Below are positions 35,663-46,257 of a stretch of DNA of 64,000 bases, piece after piece. Source of the stretch: Diatrype stigma (taxonomy: Eukaryota; Ascomycota; Sordariomycetes; Xylariales; Diatrypaceae). The DNA is taken from assembly GCA_022225965.2 (NCBI GenBank), contig JAKJXP020000113.1, forward strand, positions 62,001 to 126,000, written 5' to 3'. The notes beneath the pieces are model-generated. The model made no database searches and was not told the origin of the DNA. It saw only the letters and a program-made list of their open reading frames with translations. Positions within the stretch are counted from its first letter, which is position 1. Each line of letters starts with the position of its first letter. Position numbers and translations under genes: made by a program.

Positions 35663-36510
35663 AGTTATAAGGACAAATTTTAAATAAAAGACGATAATAA
35701 TTCTTTTAAGAAAAACTAACTAATGTTATAGCTAAAAACAAATTACTATAATAATAATAAAAACAGGCCACTTATCTTTTAGCTAAAGACATGCTTTAAT
35801 TAATGATAATAATAATGATGTATTTTTACGTCCGGATGAACCTATTTACCTAATTACTTACCCCCGAAGGGGGTATATATAACTACGTACATAAGCCCGA
35901 CACTGTATAGTGTATGGGACGGCTGAAGTATCCAAGGTGCCCCAGGGGGCCCCTGGATAGAGCGCGAGCAAGTTGGGGCTAACAGAAAGAGAAAGGGAAG
36001 GGCTGGGGCTGGGGCGTCGGGGGCGGAATCGACGCATTGTTGGTGCCACATGGATGACTGGTGGCGGAAGGGGTTTTGGGTGCCGTTGGCTGGGGGGGCT
36101 GTCAGTCGGCGGCGGGTCGTCGAATAGTGGGCGGTCCGGCGAATGGTTATGTAGCAGGAGGGGCTGCCAAGGGGACGTTAAATGGAAAGAAGGGGACGTT
36201 AGGTCTGCGGAAAAGTAGGGAACGTCGGTAATCGGTGCCAGCGGCTTGGCGAAAGTCGGAAGTCGATGGCGGATGGCAGAAATTGCCGGATTTGTTGCCA
36301 TTACTGGCGGCGTCGGAAATACGTAAAGCAGGGCCCGCTCGGTTTGCGTCGCATGTACGCGGCTTAATAGCCGAGTGCTTCGATAGCTAGTCGTCGCCCA
36401 CCACAAAGCAAGCTGGGCGGGGCAGACTTAGCTAAAATGCGAATAATTTAACCACTTATTTAAGTAAAACATTCTTTAATTAAAAGATACGATTAAACCT
36501 TTTTATAATA
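35663..36510 (-). repeat. Gypsy-1 5' LTR remnant, interrupted
   Basis: 35663-35803 and about 36469-36510 together match the left LTR (26068-26243). Between them sits the chimeric LINE insertion. The sequence from about 36430 also resembles the preceding LTR part (TAGCTAAAA, CCACTTAT), so the duplicated target may be longer than 15 bp. Confidence 0.55.
35804..36430 (-). mobile_element. Chimeric LINE-tailed element, minus strand
   Basis: Read on the minus strand, about 445 bp of non-LINE sequence (36430-35986) joins about 180 bp of the LINE 3' end (35985-35804), with both 3' hairpins and an AT-mutated (ATC)n tail. The near-direct repeat ACAT(G/T)CTTTAATTAA (35789-35803, 36469-36483) may be the target duplication. 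The 5' part recurs at about 54590-54870 with a different 3' part. A 182-codon frame crosses the chimera on the minus strand but has no known domain. Confidence 0.65.
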
Positions 36511-39500
36511 ATAACGTTATATAATTTTTAATTTATATATTATTTGTTTTAAATTAATTAAAATTTAAACGCATTTTTAGTTATAAATTAAGAATTTAAG
36601 AAATAACGGTAAATAAATAAAAGTGTTAATTAAAGGGCTGCTTTTAAGAAGCAGTTTTTTTTTAATTTAATAGCGGGATTTATAAAGCAAGTTAAGCTTT
36701 ATTATCGGAAATAATGCTTTTTTTAAATTACTGAGATTTAGAATTAAGGCTTTTAAGTCGAACGGGTTTAAATTATTTTCAAACAAGTTTTATAATTCGA
36801 TAAATATATGGCGAAACGATGGAATATTATTAAACCTAAAAGCTAAATTACGTTCCGAGGGAAAATAAGGCGAATTTAAGTTTTTAATAGGGCCATTTTG
36901 GATATTTTAGTTACGTAGCAAAAGTTTAAGATATTTTTAAAACGCATTAATTTAATTTCGTTTTATTTTATTTTTATATTCGGTTATTTACTTATTATTT
37001 CGAAATTAACCAAAATTTAAGAATTAATTAAGACATTTAAAACTTTAAGCCGTATATTTATATATTTATAAATCGCATTATTAATCTTTTATTTATTTAA
37101 GGATATTAATTATATAAATTCGGATAAGCGGTTTTAATTTAATATTTAATCGGAATTAAATATTTAAGTACTTAAGAAGAATTTCCTTAATACGGGTTTT
37201 AAACGGAATAAGGTCGAAAATAATAAAAGCCCTTTAAGCCTTATAATATACGGTTTTAATTTAATGGTTAAACCGATCGTTTTTATTTTGCCAATTAAAG
37301 GCAAGAAAGTAATTTGTTAGGTACCAAACGAATATCGATTTTTATTCGTCGATTCTTTTAGTAAAGTCGGTTTTAAACGTCTATGTTTTACCGATTTAAA
37401 AGTACGGCTTTATTCTTTACGTTACGATATTTTTTTAGCTTATTATTAAATATTATAAAATTAATACGCGTAAAGTTCGACGTTTATAAATAAATGCTAT
37501 CCATAATATGCTTAAGAATTTTCCAAAAATAGCTAGCGATATAGTTTTGAAATTAATTAAATTTAATGTTATTCGGGAAGTCTTAAATATCCGCAAACGG
37601 GTCGTCGCCGTTTATATCGAAAGGGAAAACTTTACGATTAAAATCGTAATGGATATTTCGGTTGGTTTTTTTTAAAAAACGGAATATTGGCGTCGAAGTT
37701 TTGGTATATATAATTGTTTATAGTTTTTATTTTAACTGGACCATAACGTTTAATTTAAGCCCTTTTCTTAAATTCTTCAGAATTCGCTTAATTAAGGCGT
37801 TTATAATTTTTAACGAATTCTTATTTACGGCGACGCTTTTCCGTAAGTCGAAACATAATAAAAGGGGCTAATAATAATAAGTGATTAAAATAAAAAGGGG
37901 CTTTTAGGTATCTAAGTAATTAAACAAATAATCGAAACGAATAAATAGGAATTAATTTTTAAAAATAAAAGAATTTTTAAAAGTTTTAAATATGTAACGT
38001 GCTTTATGCGTTTTGAATTAATACGTATTAATAGTCGGCTATAAAAAAAAAGCGAAAGATATATTTGATACGCATAAACTTAAAAGGAAATAAATAAGCG
38101 AATTAAGTATTAAACAGTTATTAAGAAAGAAATTTAGGCTTAGTAATTTATAAGCTTTTAAGCAGTAATTAATTATTAATTAATAAGTTGCGAATTCTTT
38201 CCATTAATTAAATGTCGATTATAAGCGAATTTTTATGCCTTTTCTTTTTAAGTGGTTTATTTTTAAAGGAAGATATTTATTTAAAAAAAAAATACAGGCG
38301 AACGTTTTTCGGTGCTCTTTTATATAAAAGAATTTACATTTCTTTATTGCAATTCTTTTTTTAATGCCAGCATTAATTTCCTTTTTCAAAACAATTTATT
38401 CCAATAAGCCACGATCGATTTTCTTTTCGTTTTTTATTATTTATTAATTAATTATTATGTCGCAATTTTAATCCGATATTTAGCGTATTACGGAAATTAC
38501 GGCGTTTTAGGAAATTATGAATCGGATGTTTTCCGAAAGTACTAATATGGGCGAAATCCCGATTTCCGAAAACCGCGACGAATTGTTTAATTAATTCGTT
38601 ATTCGGATTTAAAATCGCATTAATATGGTATTTATTTATTATCGGGTCCGCCGTAATAAAAAAATAAGTTTTTATTTTAATTACGAAAAACTTAAGCCGT
38701 TTTATTCGTTCGATTTTATTAATAAACGTCAGGGTTCTGAAATTATTCCTTAGTTTTTAGTCCGTTCTTAGTTACTAACTAACTAATTAGTTTTAATCCG
38801 GACCCGGACTAACTTTCTTAGTTTTAATCCGGGCCTGGAATAATTAAATTAGTTTTAATCCGAAGCAGGACTAACTAAGGAATAATTTTAGTTAGTTAGT
38901 TAATAGCTAAAAAAAAACTAAAAAACTAAAAACTAATTAACTTTATACTTTTTAAAGAAATTATATGGAAAAAAATAAAATACAAAATAAAGATTTCTTT
39001 AAAAAAATAAGAAAATAATACAAAAACGTTCTGAATTATCCGATTCATTTTCCTTTTCGTTATCTTCGAATTGCTTTTATAAAGCCTTAATATCTTTGAT
39101 TTTCCAGCCATTTAATAAGGTTAATTACTTAACCGTTTCGGAAAATAATTTATTTGGGGTTTTCGTAATTATATTGCTAAAAATCGAAAACTTCCGTTTA
39201 ATAAAAGCTATAATAACCGGCATACCTAAAAAACGACGGGCCATAATACTTAAAACTAAAAGCCGGTCTTTATTATTATTCTACCATTTTAAAATATCGG
39301 TTTGCTTTTTTATTAATAAAATAATAATAACGTATATTAAGCTATTAATAAAACGTACCCCTTTGATATAATTTCCTTCGTTTAAATATATTCGTATTTC
39401 GTTATTTTCGTTAAATAACGAAGAAATATAAATATCGTCTTTTAAACTGTAATCGGGTTGATTTGGATTTAAATCTTCGTTATTATCGTTTAATTCGTCG

Positions 39501-39718
39501 AAAGAATAATTTGCTAGTTACGCCGGTATTATTATTGTTTTCGTCTTATAATTCAACGTTAATTAAAAGTATAAAATAAATAAGAAAAATTAATTTATGG
39601 GTTATATTTGTTTTAAAATAAATCGATAATATCGTGTTTAATATTAATATAATAATATAATAAACCGCCGGCTTAAAAATAATTAACTTTATAAATAGGA
39701 TTTAAAGTGATATTAAAT
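36511..39718. other. RIP-degraded transposon DNA, unidentified
   Basis: A+T-rich with protein-like frame fragments. Around 38.47-38.72 kb a plus-strand frame reads ITAF.EIMNRMFSEST then FYFNYEKLKPF, reminiscent of the start of an LTR-retrotransposon gag, but this is weak. Contains the palindromic repeat at 38749-38935. Confidence 0.35.
38749..38935. repeat. Palindromic repeat/MITE-like element, copy 1
   Basis: Ends TTAGTTTTTAGT and ACTAAAAACTAA are inverted. Inside are three tandem copies of TTTTAATCCGG-N4-6-GGA(C/A)TAA blocks. A related copy lies at 51131-51313. No coding capacity. Confidence 0.6.
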
Positions 39719-39732
39719 AAATAAAGCTTATA
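39719..39732. repeat. Target-site duplication of LINE-1, 3' side
   Basis: AAATAAAGCTTATA, identical to 46380-46393. Confidence 0.9.
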
Positions 39733-40030
39733 TGATGATGATGATGTATTTTTACGTCCGGGTGGACCTGTCTACCTAACCGCCCACCCCCGGAGGGGGT
39801 GCTAAGGTGGGTGCGCTATGGGAGGCTAAGTACATGCAGGGTCCGACACTGCATAGTGTATGGGACGGCTGGAGTATCAAGGAACATGGCCCAAGACAGA
39901 GCACGAGCGGTTCAACATGACTCTAGGAAAACATGACTAAGAAAGGGTTGTATCCTCCATTGGCCGGCTTATCCCTCTCCAGGGCCTCGCCGTCCTGCCT
40001 CAGTTGTGTCGATTCTACTCCTTCGTGCCG
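39733..40030 (-). other. LINE-1 3' UTR with hairpins and ATC-repeat tail
   Basis: Minus-strand order after the ORF2 stop: CACTATGCAGTG hairpin, CACCCCCTCCGGGGGTG hairpin, GTCCACCCGGAC hairpin, GTAAAAATA and the (CAT)n end. The same blocks occur in all four LINE copies of the window. Confidence 0.8.
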
Positions 40031-43000
40031 TCACTGATAGGGGTGAGCCTGCTCAATGAAAGCGACGAAGTTTCGATGGCCGTTGTGGCCAAAAAGTTCC
40101 TCCGCTTCGTGCCCGTGACGGATGCCTAGCAGCCTAAGGGCACCCTGGAAAAGGTCGCATTGCACGACGTGGCCTGGAGTTCTTTCCTCCCCACACTGGC
40201 AGCGACAGTCCACCTCTGGGTGGTTGAAGCGTCTGTGATAGGGGGCGAAATCTCCATGGCCGGAGCGCTCAGCGAGAAGACGGTGGAGTGTCGGTCGAGC
40301 AAGGGAGAGCTCCTTGGGGGGCTTCCCTGCGTCGAGTCCCCATCGTTGATAGGACGGGGGGGTGTTGCGTGACCACCAGCTGGAGAAAACGAGTGAACGC
40401 TTCTTTTTGCTGATGCGTCGAAGGTATGTGAGGGTCATGGCTCGGGAGGGGTCGTCGTCGGGAGCGTGGTCGACGGAGAGGTCAGCCCCTAGCTTAGCTT
40501 GGGCGTCGGCTGCCTCATTGCCGTCGATGTCGACGTGCCCTGGAGCCCATTGGATGGAGAAGGCTCGGGGGCGGATGCGTGCGATGGCCTGGTGGAACTG
40601 CAGGAAGTCGCTCTGGGAGTTATCCGAAGGGTTGCCGAGGAGGCACCGGATGACTGCCGTATTGTCGATGCAGAAGTGTATGCCGGAGGGGGGGATATCC
40701 AGATCATACCAGTTATCTTCTGCCCACTGTGCTGCTTGTCGGGCGGCGACGACCTCTCCGTCGAAGACCTCTGCGTTCAGCAGGAGGCCGTGAGCGGCGT
40801 GGACTCGCTGGCTGCCTTGGTAGGCAACAAAGCCCCAACCGGTGCGGTCGATCCTGGAGCCGTCAGAATAAACTACCAGGTCCGTTGGAGGGAGGGAGGA
40901 GAGCCATCTTTTATGCTCTTCCTTGCCCCTCTTTTTATCGGTCAGGAGTGGGAGTGGTTGTGTTGGCCACTTCTTCTCTAGGAGTAATGGTCGAGGGCAA
41001 TCTCCGACTAGGTCAGCAGCTAGTTGTAGCCGGGTGGGCCATTTTCCTCTAGGCTGTTGGGAGCGTACCACCATTGGGTGTGCTGGATCGAGCGTGCGCA
41101 TGCGCACCGCATGTCGCATTCGTATCTGCTCGTATACTACCTCGGCTGGGGGTATGCCCGCCTCCCTGTGGAGAATCGGGATCCGTGTGGTCCTCCAAAC
41201 CGGCAGGGTCGCTCGTGCTGCAACCCTGAGTGGTTTGTTAGTGATGTTGAAGTGTCCAAGTACCTGAGTTTGTACCAGACCCCCTCCCTTAACAGCTGGG
41301 CGTTCTAGTCCTGGGTACCAGGCCTCGGCTCCGTACGTGGCCACTGGTAGCACACAGGCCTTGACCGCCATTGCAGTCTTGTCTGGTGGGGTGCCATGGA
41401 TGACCTTGTTCAGGTGCCGGATGTGGTTGGCTGCGCGTAGCGCCTTGGCGGCCCATTGGCGTGTGTGCTCCTTGAAGTCGAGTTTGGCGTCAAAAAAGAC
41501 CCCTAGCCAGCGGACGGACTCGCCCTTGGTTTCGACCGTGAAGTCCTCGGTGGCACGCACTGGGGTCTTGCACGGTGCGCGACTTTTGTGGAAGTGCTGC
41601 AGGTCGCTCTTGGCTGGGTCGAAAGTGAGTGCGTTGTCTTTGCCCCATGCCAGGGTGTCACGCACATCCTCCTCCAGAAGGGCCGATGTTTCCTCAGTGG
41701 TGCGCCCCACTCGGATGATCGCGATGTCGTCCGCGTATCCAAATCTGGATAGCGGGGGGCCCCTCCGGAGCAGAGGCTCCGTGTATAGCATGAACAGGAT
41801 GGGGGAGATGGGCGAACCTTGTGGTACGCCGCACGATAGCGGCCTGGTGTCAGTGGTAACGTCCTCCATCCGAATGGAGGCTGACCTGTTGGTCATGAAG
41901 GAGTCTACCCATTGCACGAGCCGTCTGTCCCAGCCTTGTTGCCTGAGCCTTAGGACTAGCCGCCCTCGGAGCACCGCGTTGAAGGCCCCGGAGACGTCCA
42001 TCGTAAGCAGGGACGCCACCTGGTTCTGGGCGAATGCCAATTCTACGTCGTGTATAACGCAGGCGGCCAGGTCAAGTGCTGAGCGCTTGGGGAGTGCACC
42101 GAACTGTTGGGTGCTGATTACCCCAGTCCTGATGGCTGCGACCGCCATGCGCCGGGCAATGAGCCTTTCCAGTCCTTTGCCGAGGCACGATAGCAGGGAG
42201 ATGGGTCTCCACGACTTGATCTTGGTGAAGTCGTCCTTGCCAACCTTGGGGAGCATGACCACTTCCGCCGTTCGGAATGGGGTGGGGTGGTAGCCGTGTC
42301 TGAGGCAGCCTTCGTACAGGGCCCGGATGGACTCTTTGAGGGCTGGCCAGGCGAACTGGAGCAGGGTGGCGCTGAGTCCATCCTTGCCCGGGGCGGTGTT
42401 CGCTGTTTTGATGCACGCATGTTCCGCCTCCGCCATCGTTACCCTCCAGTCCCAAGGGATCGGGTCATGGGTGTATGCCGGTGCTGGTGAGTCTGGGTCG
42501 GTCGAGAGTGGGTCTGTGTCCGCGGGTTCAAGTGTCATCCAGGGATCTTCTATATCGTCTCCGTCGGCCTGGGGGACCAACACTTTCTGTCGGAAGAAGT
42601 CGATCTTGCCGAGTGTATCAGTGATGACTCTGCCATTGTCTGCGATGGGGGGGGCTCGAAAGTTATCTTTGAGCTTGTGCCATCCCATAATGTTATAGAT
42701 GGACTTGTCCTTCGTTGCTCCATCGATCCGTCGCTCCCAGTACAGTTTCTTGGCTCTTCTGATGGTGCTGCGGTATTCCTTGGCTGCTAGGGGGTCGGGT
42801 ATGCCACCGTTTGCGCGGGCTGATGCTCGGAGCAGAGTGGTTGCGAGTTCACAATCTTCGTTCCACCATGAGGCGTCCCTTCCCCTATTGTGCCGTACCT
42901 TACCTATTGCTTTCATGGCTAGCGTAAGCACCGCGAGGATCCGGTTGGTCAGAGCCTCCGTTTCTTCCTCTAAATCCGGTATGCGAGGTGTTTCATTCCA

Positions 43001-43798
43001 ATGGGTATGCACCAGTTGAGCAAAGCGAAGTATTTCATCGGGTGGGATACTGAACTTGCCCTTGGAAGGTCTCGGTGCTTTGCCTACAGGGACCCTGCCC
43101 ATTATAGTAAAGTGGTCCGAGTTAACATATAATGTGTCCTCTACCTGGGCCAAGGTGCCCAGGATATTAAAAGTAAAAAGGTCTATGGTGTTGCCGTACT
43201 GGTTTGTGGGCTCCCCCGCGTTATGCACTTGTAGCTCCTGAGCTTCTAGCCAGTCTGCCACTTTCTGACCTGGGCCGCCATGTCTCCTCTTGCGAGAGGG
43301 CTGCCATGACCAGTAAATGGCGTTGAAGTCACCTGCCACTACGCGGTCTGGTCCTGGTTCCCACTGGTCTAGGCTCCTAAGTAATTCATGGGGGGAGCCA
43401 CTGTCCATATATATATTGCCAATGGTGACATTATTGACTTGAATGATACACGCGTCCCGGGATACGAATGGTCGAAGTTGCGCCACGTTAAGTGTAGGGT
43501 CTTTGCGGACGTACGTGAGGACTCGGGGGGGGGTGGAAATCCAGTCCTCCGTCGGGGAGAAGGTGTCATACCTGGGGTGTGTCTTGGTCTGCCGTCGTTT
43601 CGTCGTGGCGATCCAAGGTTCCTGAATGAATACCACATCGGCCTGGACCGACCAGGCCGTGTGGAGGGCTGTGTCGTGTATAGGACCCCCCTTTCGGGTG
43701 TTTACTTGCATTATTTTGAGTAGCCTGGGGGTCCTATTGCTACTCTGATAATGACGCCGTCGGTATTCCGTCATTACCAGAGAGTATCGCTGGTGCAT
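40031..43798 (-). CDS. LINE ORF2: AP-like endonuclease, reverse transcriptase, RNase H
   Basis: Uninterrupted 1255 codons. Domains in order: APE-like endonuclease (about 25-235; IQEPW near 58-62, GDFN 156-159, SDH 227-229); reverse transcriptase (about 470-770; motif A D601, PQGS 659-662, active-site YADD 688-691); RNase H (about 970-1105; D979, E1015, D1045, D1098); and a C-terminal Cys/His finger (C1198, C1200, C1202, H1210, C1214). All catalytic residues I can place are present. The enzyme would nick the target and reverse-transcribe its own mRNA there. The first ATG overlaps ORF1 by 25 nt. The ninth codon is also ATG and forms TAATG with the ORF1 stop (43776-43772), a more likely start by termination-reinitiation. 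Codon use is GC-normal, unlike the flanks. Confidence 0.93.
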   Translation of the reverse strand: MHQRYSLVMTEYRRRHYQSSNRTPRLLKIMQVNTRKGGPIHDTALHTAWSVQADVVFIQEPWIATTKRRQTKTHPRYDTFSPTEDWISTPPRVLTYVRKDPTLNVAQLRPFVSRDACIIQVNNVTIGNIYMDSGSPHELLRSLDQWEPGPDRVVAGDFNAIYWSWQPSRKRRHGGPGQKVADWLEAQELQVHNAGEPTNQYGNTIDLFTFNILGTLAQVEDTLYVNSDHFTIMGRVPVGKAPRPSKGKFSIPPDEILRFAQLVHTHWNETPRIPDLEEETEALTNRILAVLTLAMKAIGKVRHNRGRDASWWNEDCELATTLLRASARANGGIPDPLAAKEYRSTIRRAKKLYWERRIDGATKDKSIYNIMGWHKLKDNFRAPPIADNGRVITDTLGKIDFFRQKVLVPQADGDDIEDPWMTLEPADTDPLSTDPDSPAPAYTHDPIPWDWRVTMAEAEHACIKTANTAPGKDGLSATLLQFAWPALKESIRALYEGCLRHGYHPTPFRTAEVVMLPKVGKDDFTKIKSWRPISLLSCLGKGLERLIARRMAVAAIRTGVISTQQFGALPKRSALDLAACVIHDVELAFAQNQVASLLTMDVSGAFNAVLRGRLVLRLRQQGWDRRLVQWVDSFMTNRSASIRMEDVTTDTRPLSCGVPQGSPISPILFMLYTEPLLRRGPPLSRFGYADDIAIIRVGRTTEETSALLEEDVRDTLAWGKDNALTFDPAKSDLQHFHKSRAPCKTPVRATEDFTVETKGESVRWLGVFFDAKLDFKEHTRQWAAKALRAANHIRHLNKVIHGTPPDKTAMAVKACVLPVATYGAEAWYPGLERPAVKGGGLVQTQVLGHFNITNKPLRVAARATLPVWRTTRIPILHREAGIPPAEVVYEQIRMRHAVRMRTLDPAHPMVVRSQQPRGKWPTRLQLAADLVGDCPRPLLLEKKWPTQPLPLLTDKKRGKEEHKRWLSSLPPTDLVVYSDGSRIDRTGWGFVAYQGSQRVHAAHGLLLNAEVFDGEVVAARQAAQWAEDNWYDLDIPPSGIHFCIDNTAVIRCLLGNPSDNSQSDFLQFHQAIARIRPRAFSIQWAPGHVDIDGNEAADAQAKLGADLSVDHAPDDDPSRAMTLTYLRRISKKKRSLVFSSWWSRNTPPSYQRWGLDAGKPPKELSLARPTLHRLLAERSGHGDFAPYHRRFNHPEVDCRCQCGEERTPGHVVQCDLFQGALRLLGIRHGHEAEELFGHNGHRNFVAFIEQAHPYQ

Positions 43799-46257
43799 CC
43801 GTTGAGTACCAGGATTCTCTCCCTTTCCTCGGCCGCGCGCTGTAAGTCGCTAGTGTCGAAGGTGTGGTAGCGACTGGGTCTGGGGGTGTTGGCTAGCTCG
43901 TCGTATTCGTCTTCTTGTGCCTTGCTGGAGAAGGCGCTGGTAATTCGGTCTGCTAGTCTCCGGGGTCGTTCCTCCGCTGCCCTTTGCACGTCCAGGTCCA
44001 GGGGGCCCATTACTGGGGCGGACGTCGTGGAGTTTGAGGGGGAAGGGGGTGCCTAAGCGAGTTCGTCTTCCTCATCCTGCCCTGGGGCATCGTCGCCTCT
44101 TTCTTCCGCATCTGACGTGCGCCGGGGGAAGAGGGACCGGTGCCGGGGCGCCAGGGGGGTGGGCTGGCGCTGCCTCGGAAGGGCCGCCCTGGATGTCTCC
44201 GGGTCTGGGGTGTTGCCCGGGGGTAGTCCGGGGTTGGTCGTAGGAGTTGAGGTCGCCATCATTGCTGTCGCCTCTGCTTCAGCGACACGCTTTTGCTCTT
44301 GTTCCGTCTCCTGTATCCGTCGCCGCTGAGCCTGGGCGAGGGCCAGTTGTTATTCGTATGCGGCCAGCATGTTTTTAATGCGTTCCTGTTGTTCCGCCAC
44401 GAGCCGCCATTCCTGGAGGCGTCTTTCCTCCTCGTTGGGTTTAGCCGCAAGGGTCGGGGAATCCATAACTGCATCCTCCGCGTGCCTGTTTTCCTGGGCC
44501 GGTAATGGCTACTGAAGGGGGGGGAGGATGGTTGGGGCGGGGGGGGGAACCTAAGGCTGGGTCTTCGCTGCCTTCCTCTTTTCTCGTTGGACAGCATTGT
44601 ATTGTTACTCGCCCATTTGGCGGATGCTCGCCATCTGTTCCTTGGTGGATCGGACCACTTTTCCCTCCTTTCTAATAGGCCGGGCAGGGCAAGCCAGAGA
44701 ATTAAAGGGGTGGGGGCCTCTGCAATTGGGGCACTTAACCTCCCCGTCGCAAACTCCCTCATTCCTAACGGGAGGGTGTAGCCTTCTGGTCTTGCCGCAG
44801 TGTTGGCACCTGGGTTCATTCGAGCAGTTCCTGCCGTCATGAAAGCCGAGGCAGACAACGCACTGAATAATCTTAGGGGTCCTGGTGAGTAGCTTGGACT
44901 GTCTGGACCCAAAGACCCGGAACTTCTTGACAGGCTATATAAAGGCTGCAATCCATTCCTGTACCGGAGCGCCCGAAGTGTATTTCCTGGAGCGGTAGAG
45001 GGATATTGGTTGGGCGTTGGTTTGAGCTGTAACCTCCGCGCCGATAACCTTGTCTATAGGTTGGTAACCAAACAGTATTTGAAGGGATTCCGGGACCCCT
45101 ACTAGCACATACGTGTACCATTACTGTGCTTCTTCCAGCTTCAGGTCCTCGTAGGTTGCTACGGCTTCCAGGATATGTTGGCGAGCTGCGTTGTTGCGGG
45201 GCCGGATCGCCCATCCTGTTTTGACTTTCTGCGTATCGGTAATCTCCTTAAGGTCAAGCTTTAATAGGTCTACCAGGCTTGCGCGGACATCTTGCGGACG
45301 AAAAGAATGCCAGTCGTGGTCAGAATTGATTCGAACAAAAAGGCGGTCGTCTGGCCTCTCTTTGTCTGGTGCGGGGTTTATTCTTGCCCTGCCCTTGGCC
45401 TTGGCCTTGGATTTGGCGAAAGTCCACTCCTTGCTCTGCCCCGCAGGTGCGACGGCTGCCGATGCATACGAATGGGCTGCTAGGGCTGGGACAAGGGCGG
45501 ATGTAGGAACGGTGGAAGTTGGTTGATCCTTTGGAACGGAAAAAGACACGCGTTTCCCTTTGTCTGGGGCATGGGTAGGGGCGGAAGCCTGCGCAGGCGT
45601 GGTTGCCCTCGTAAAGGACGGGGAGGCGGCGGACAGTATCGAGTAAAAGTCGTCCGGCTCCCAGTCAGAAAGGTCCGTAAAGGGTGTAGGGAGGGCGTGC
45701 CTTGACTCCGCCAGTCCTGGGGTTTTGCCTAGATGGCGCTGCCGTTGTGATTAGGGCTGGAATGTAACCACGTCATCTGGATGGTCCATGTTGGCCAACT
45801 CAGTAATGAGTCGCCTAATATGTTAATGGGCCAGCTTCGTCCATTGGACGTAGAAGGGGCGTTGGAAGCCTTCGAGTGCTGTGTCCAGGTGTGATAATAG
45901 GATGGTGAGAACTTCGAATTTGGCGCGGGTGCCGGCCTCCTTCTTTTCTCGCAGCTCCCTGACCGCAACCAGGAATGATATTGGATGGGGGTCTTTTGGG
46001 GCCCCCAGGAAGGGGAATTCCAGATTTCCTCCGGGTTTGTGTCTTTTGGGCACTAAAGGTTTGTAGGTGCCTAAAGATTTATCCCCTCGTAAATTAATAA
46101 GGATGGCTCTCTGAGCTGTATGAGCCATCGGAAGAGTAGATGGGTTCACAGATGTCGTAAGAGCAGGTCTCTTTAAACCTGCTGCCGGTGCCGATTAAGA
46201 TGGTAGTGGTTGCGGTAGCGGCGTAGAGGGCTGCTGAGGGGGGCGGGGGTCCGCCAT
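43774..46257 (-). pseudogene. LINE ORF1 (Gag-like, CCHC zinc knuckles), ten in-frame TAA/TAG
   Basis: One continuous frame of 827 codons from ATG 46257 to TAA 43774, broken by in-frame stops but no frameshift. I count six TAA (near 46196, 45838, 45751, 45122, 44605, 44352) and four TAG (near 44936, 44552, 44510, 44054), and no TGA. The translation has a Pro-rich start, a Lys/Ala-rich stretch (KSKAKAKGRA) and a central RNA-binding-like domain. Three Cys/His knuckles follow (CVVCLGFHDGRNC, then C-X2-C..H..C, then CPNCRGPHPFNSLAC) and a Gln/Arg-rich charged tail. This is the usual ORF1 RNA-binding chaperone. One stop (E-stop-QYN) aligns with Gln in the second LINE copy, so the stops look like CAA/CAG-to-TAA/TAG changes. 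Either ORF1 is dead here or it is read through. Confidence 0.8.

Larger units (their letters stand above)
26068..36510 (-). mobile_element. Ty3/Gypsy chromovirus, RIP-degraded, minus strand (Gypsy-1)
   Basis: Read on the minus strand, the order is 5' LTR remnant (from 36510 down to 35663, interrupted), primer-binding site, gag/protease region, RT, RNase H, integrase, chromodomain, unidentified 2-kb segment and 3' LTR remnant (26243-26068). The LTR copies share about 175 bp and both stop at the same TTATAACT end. Two LINE-derived sequences are inserted: 30190-30428 in the RNase H and 35804-36430 in the 5' LTR. All coding parts carry many stops, so the element is dead. The outer ends are uncertain by tens of bases and I found no clear 5-bp target duplication. 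Confidence 0.7.

Noticed and set aside
35858..36406. 182-codon minus-strand frame across the chimera
   Set aside because: Crosses the LINE-tail junction, Pro/Ser-rich, no domain; described as part of the chimeric element instead.
41337..42293. 318-codon plus-strand frame inside LINE ORF2
   Set aside because: Antisense shadow of the intact minus-strand ORF2 with catalytic motifs.
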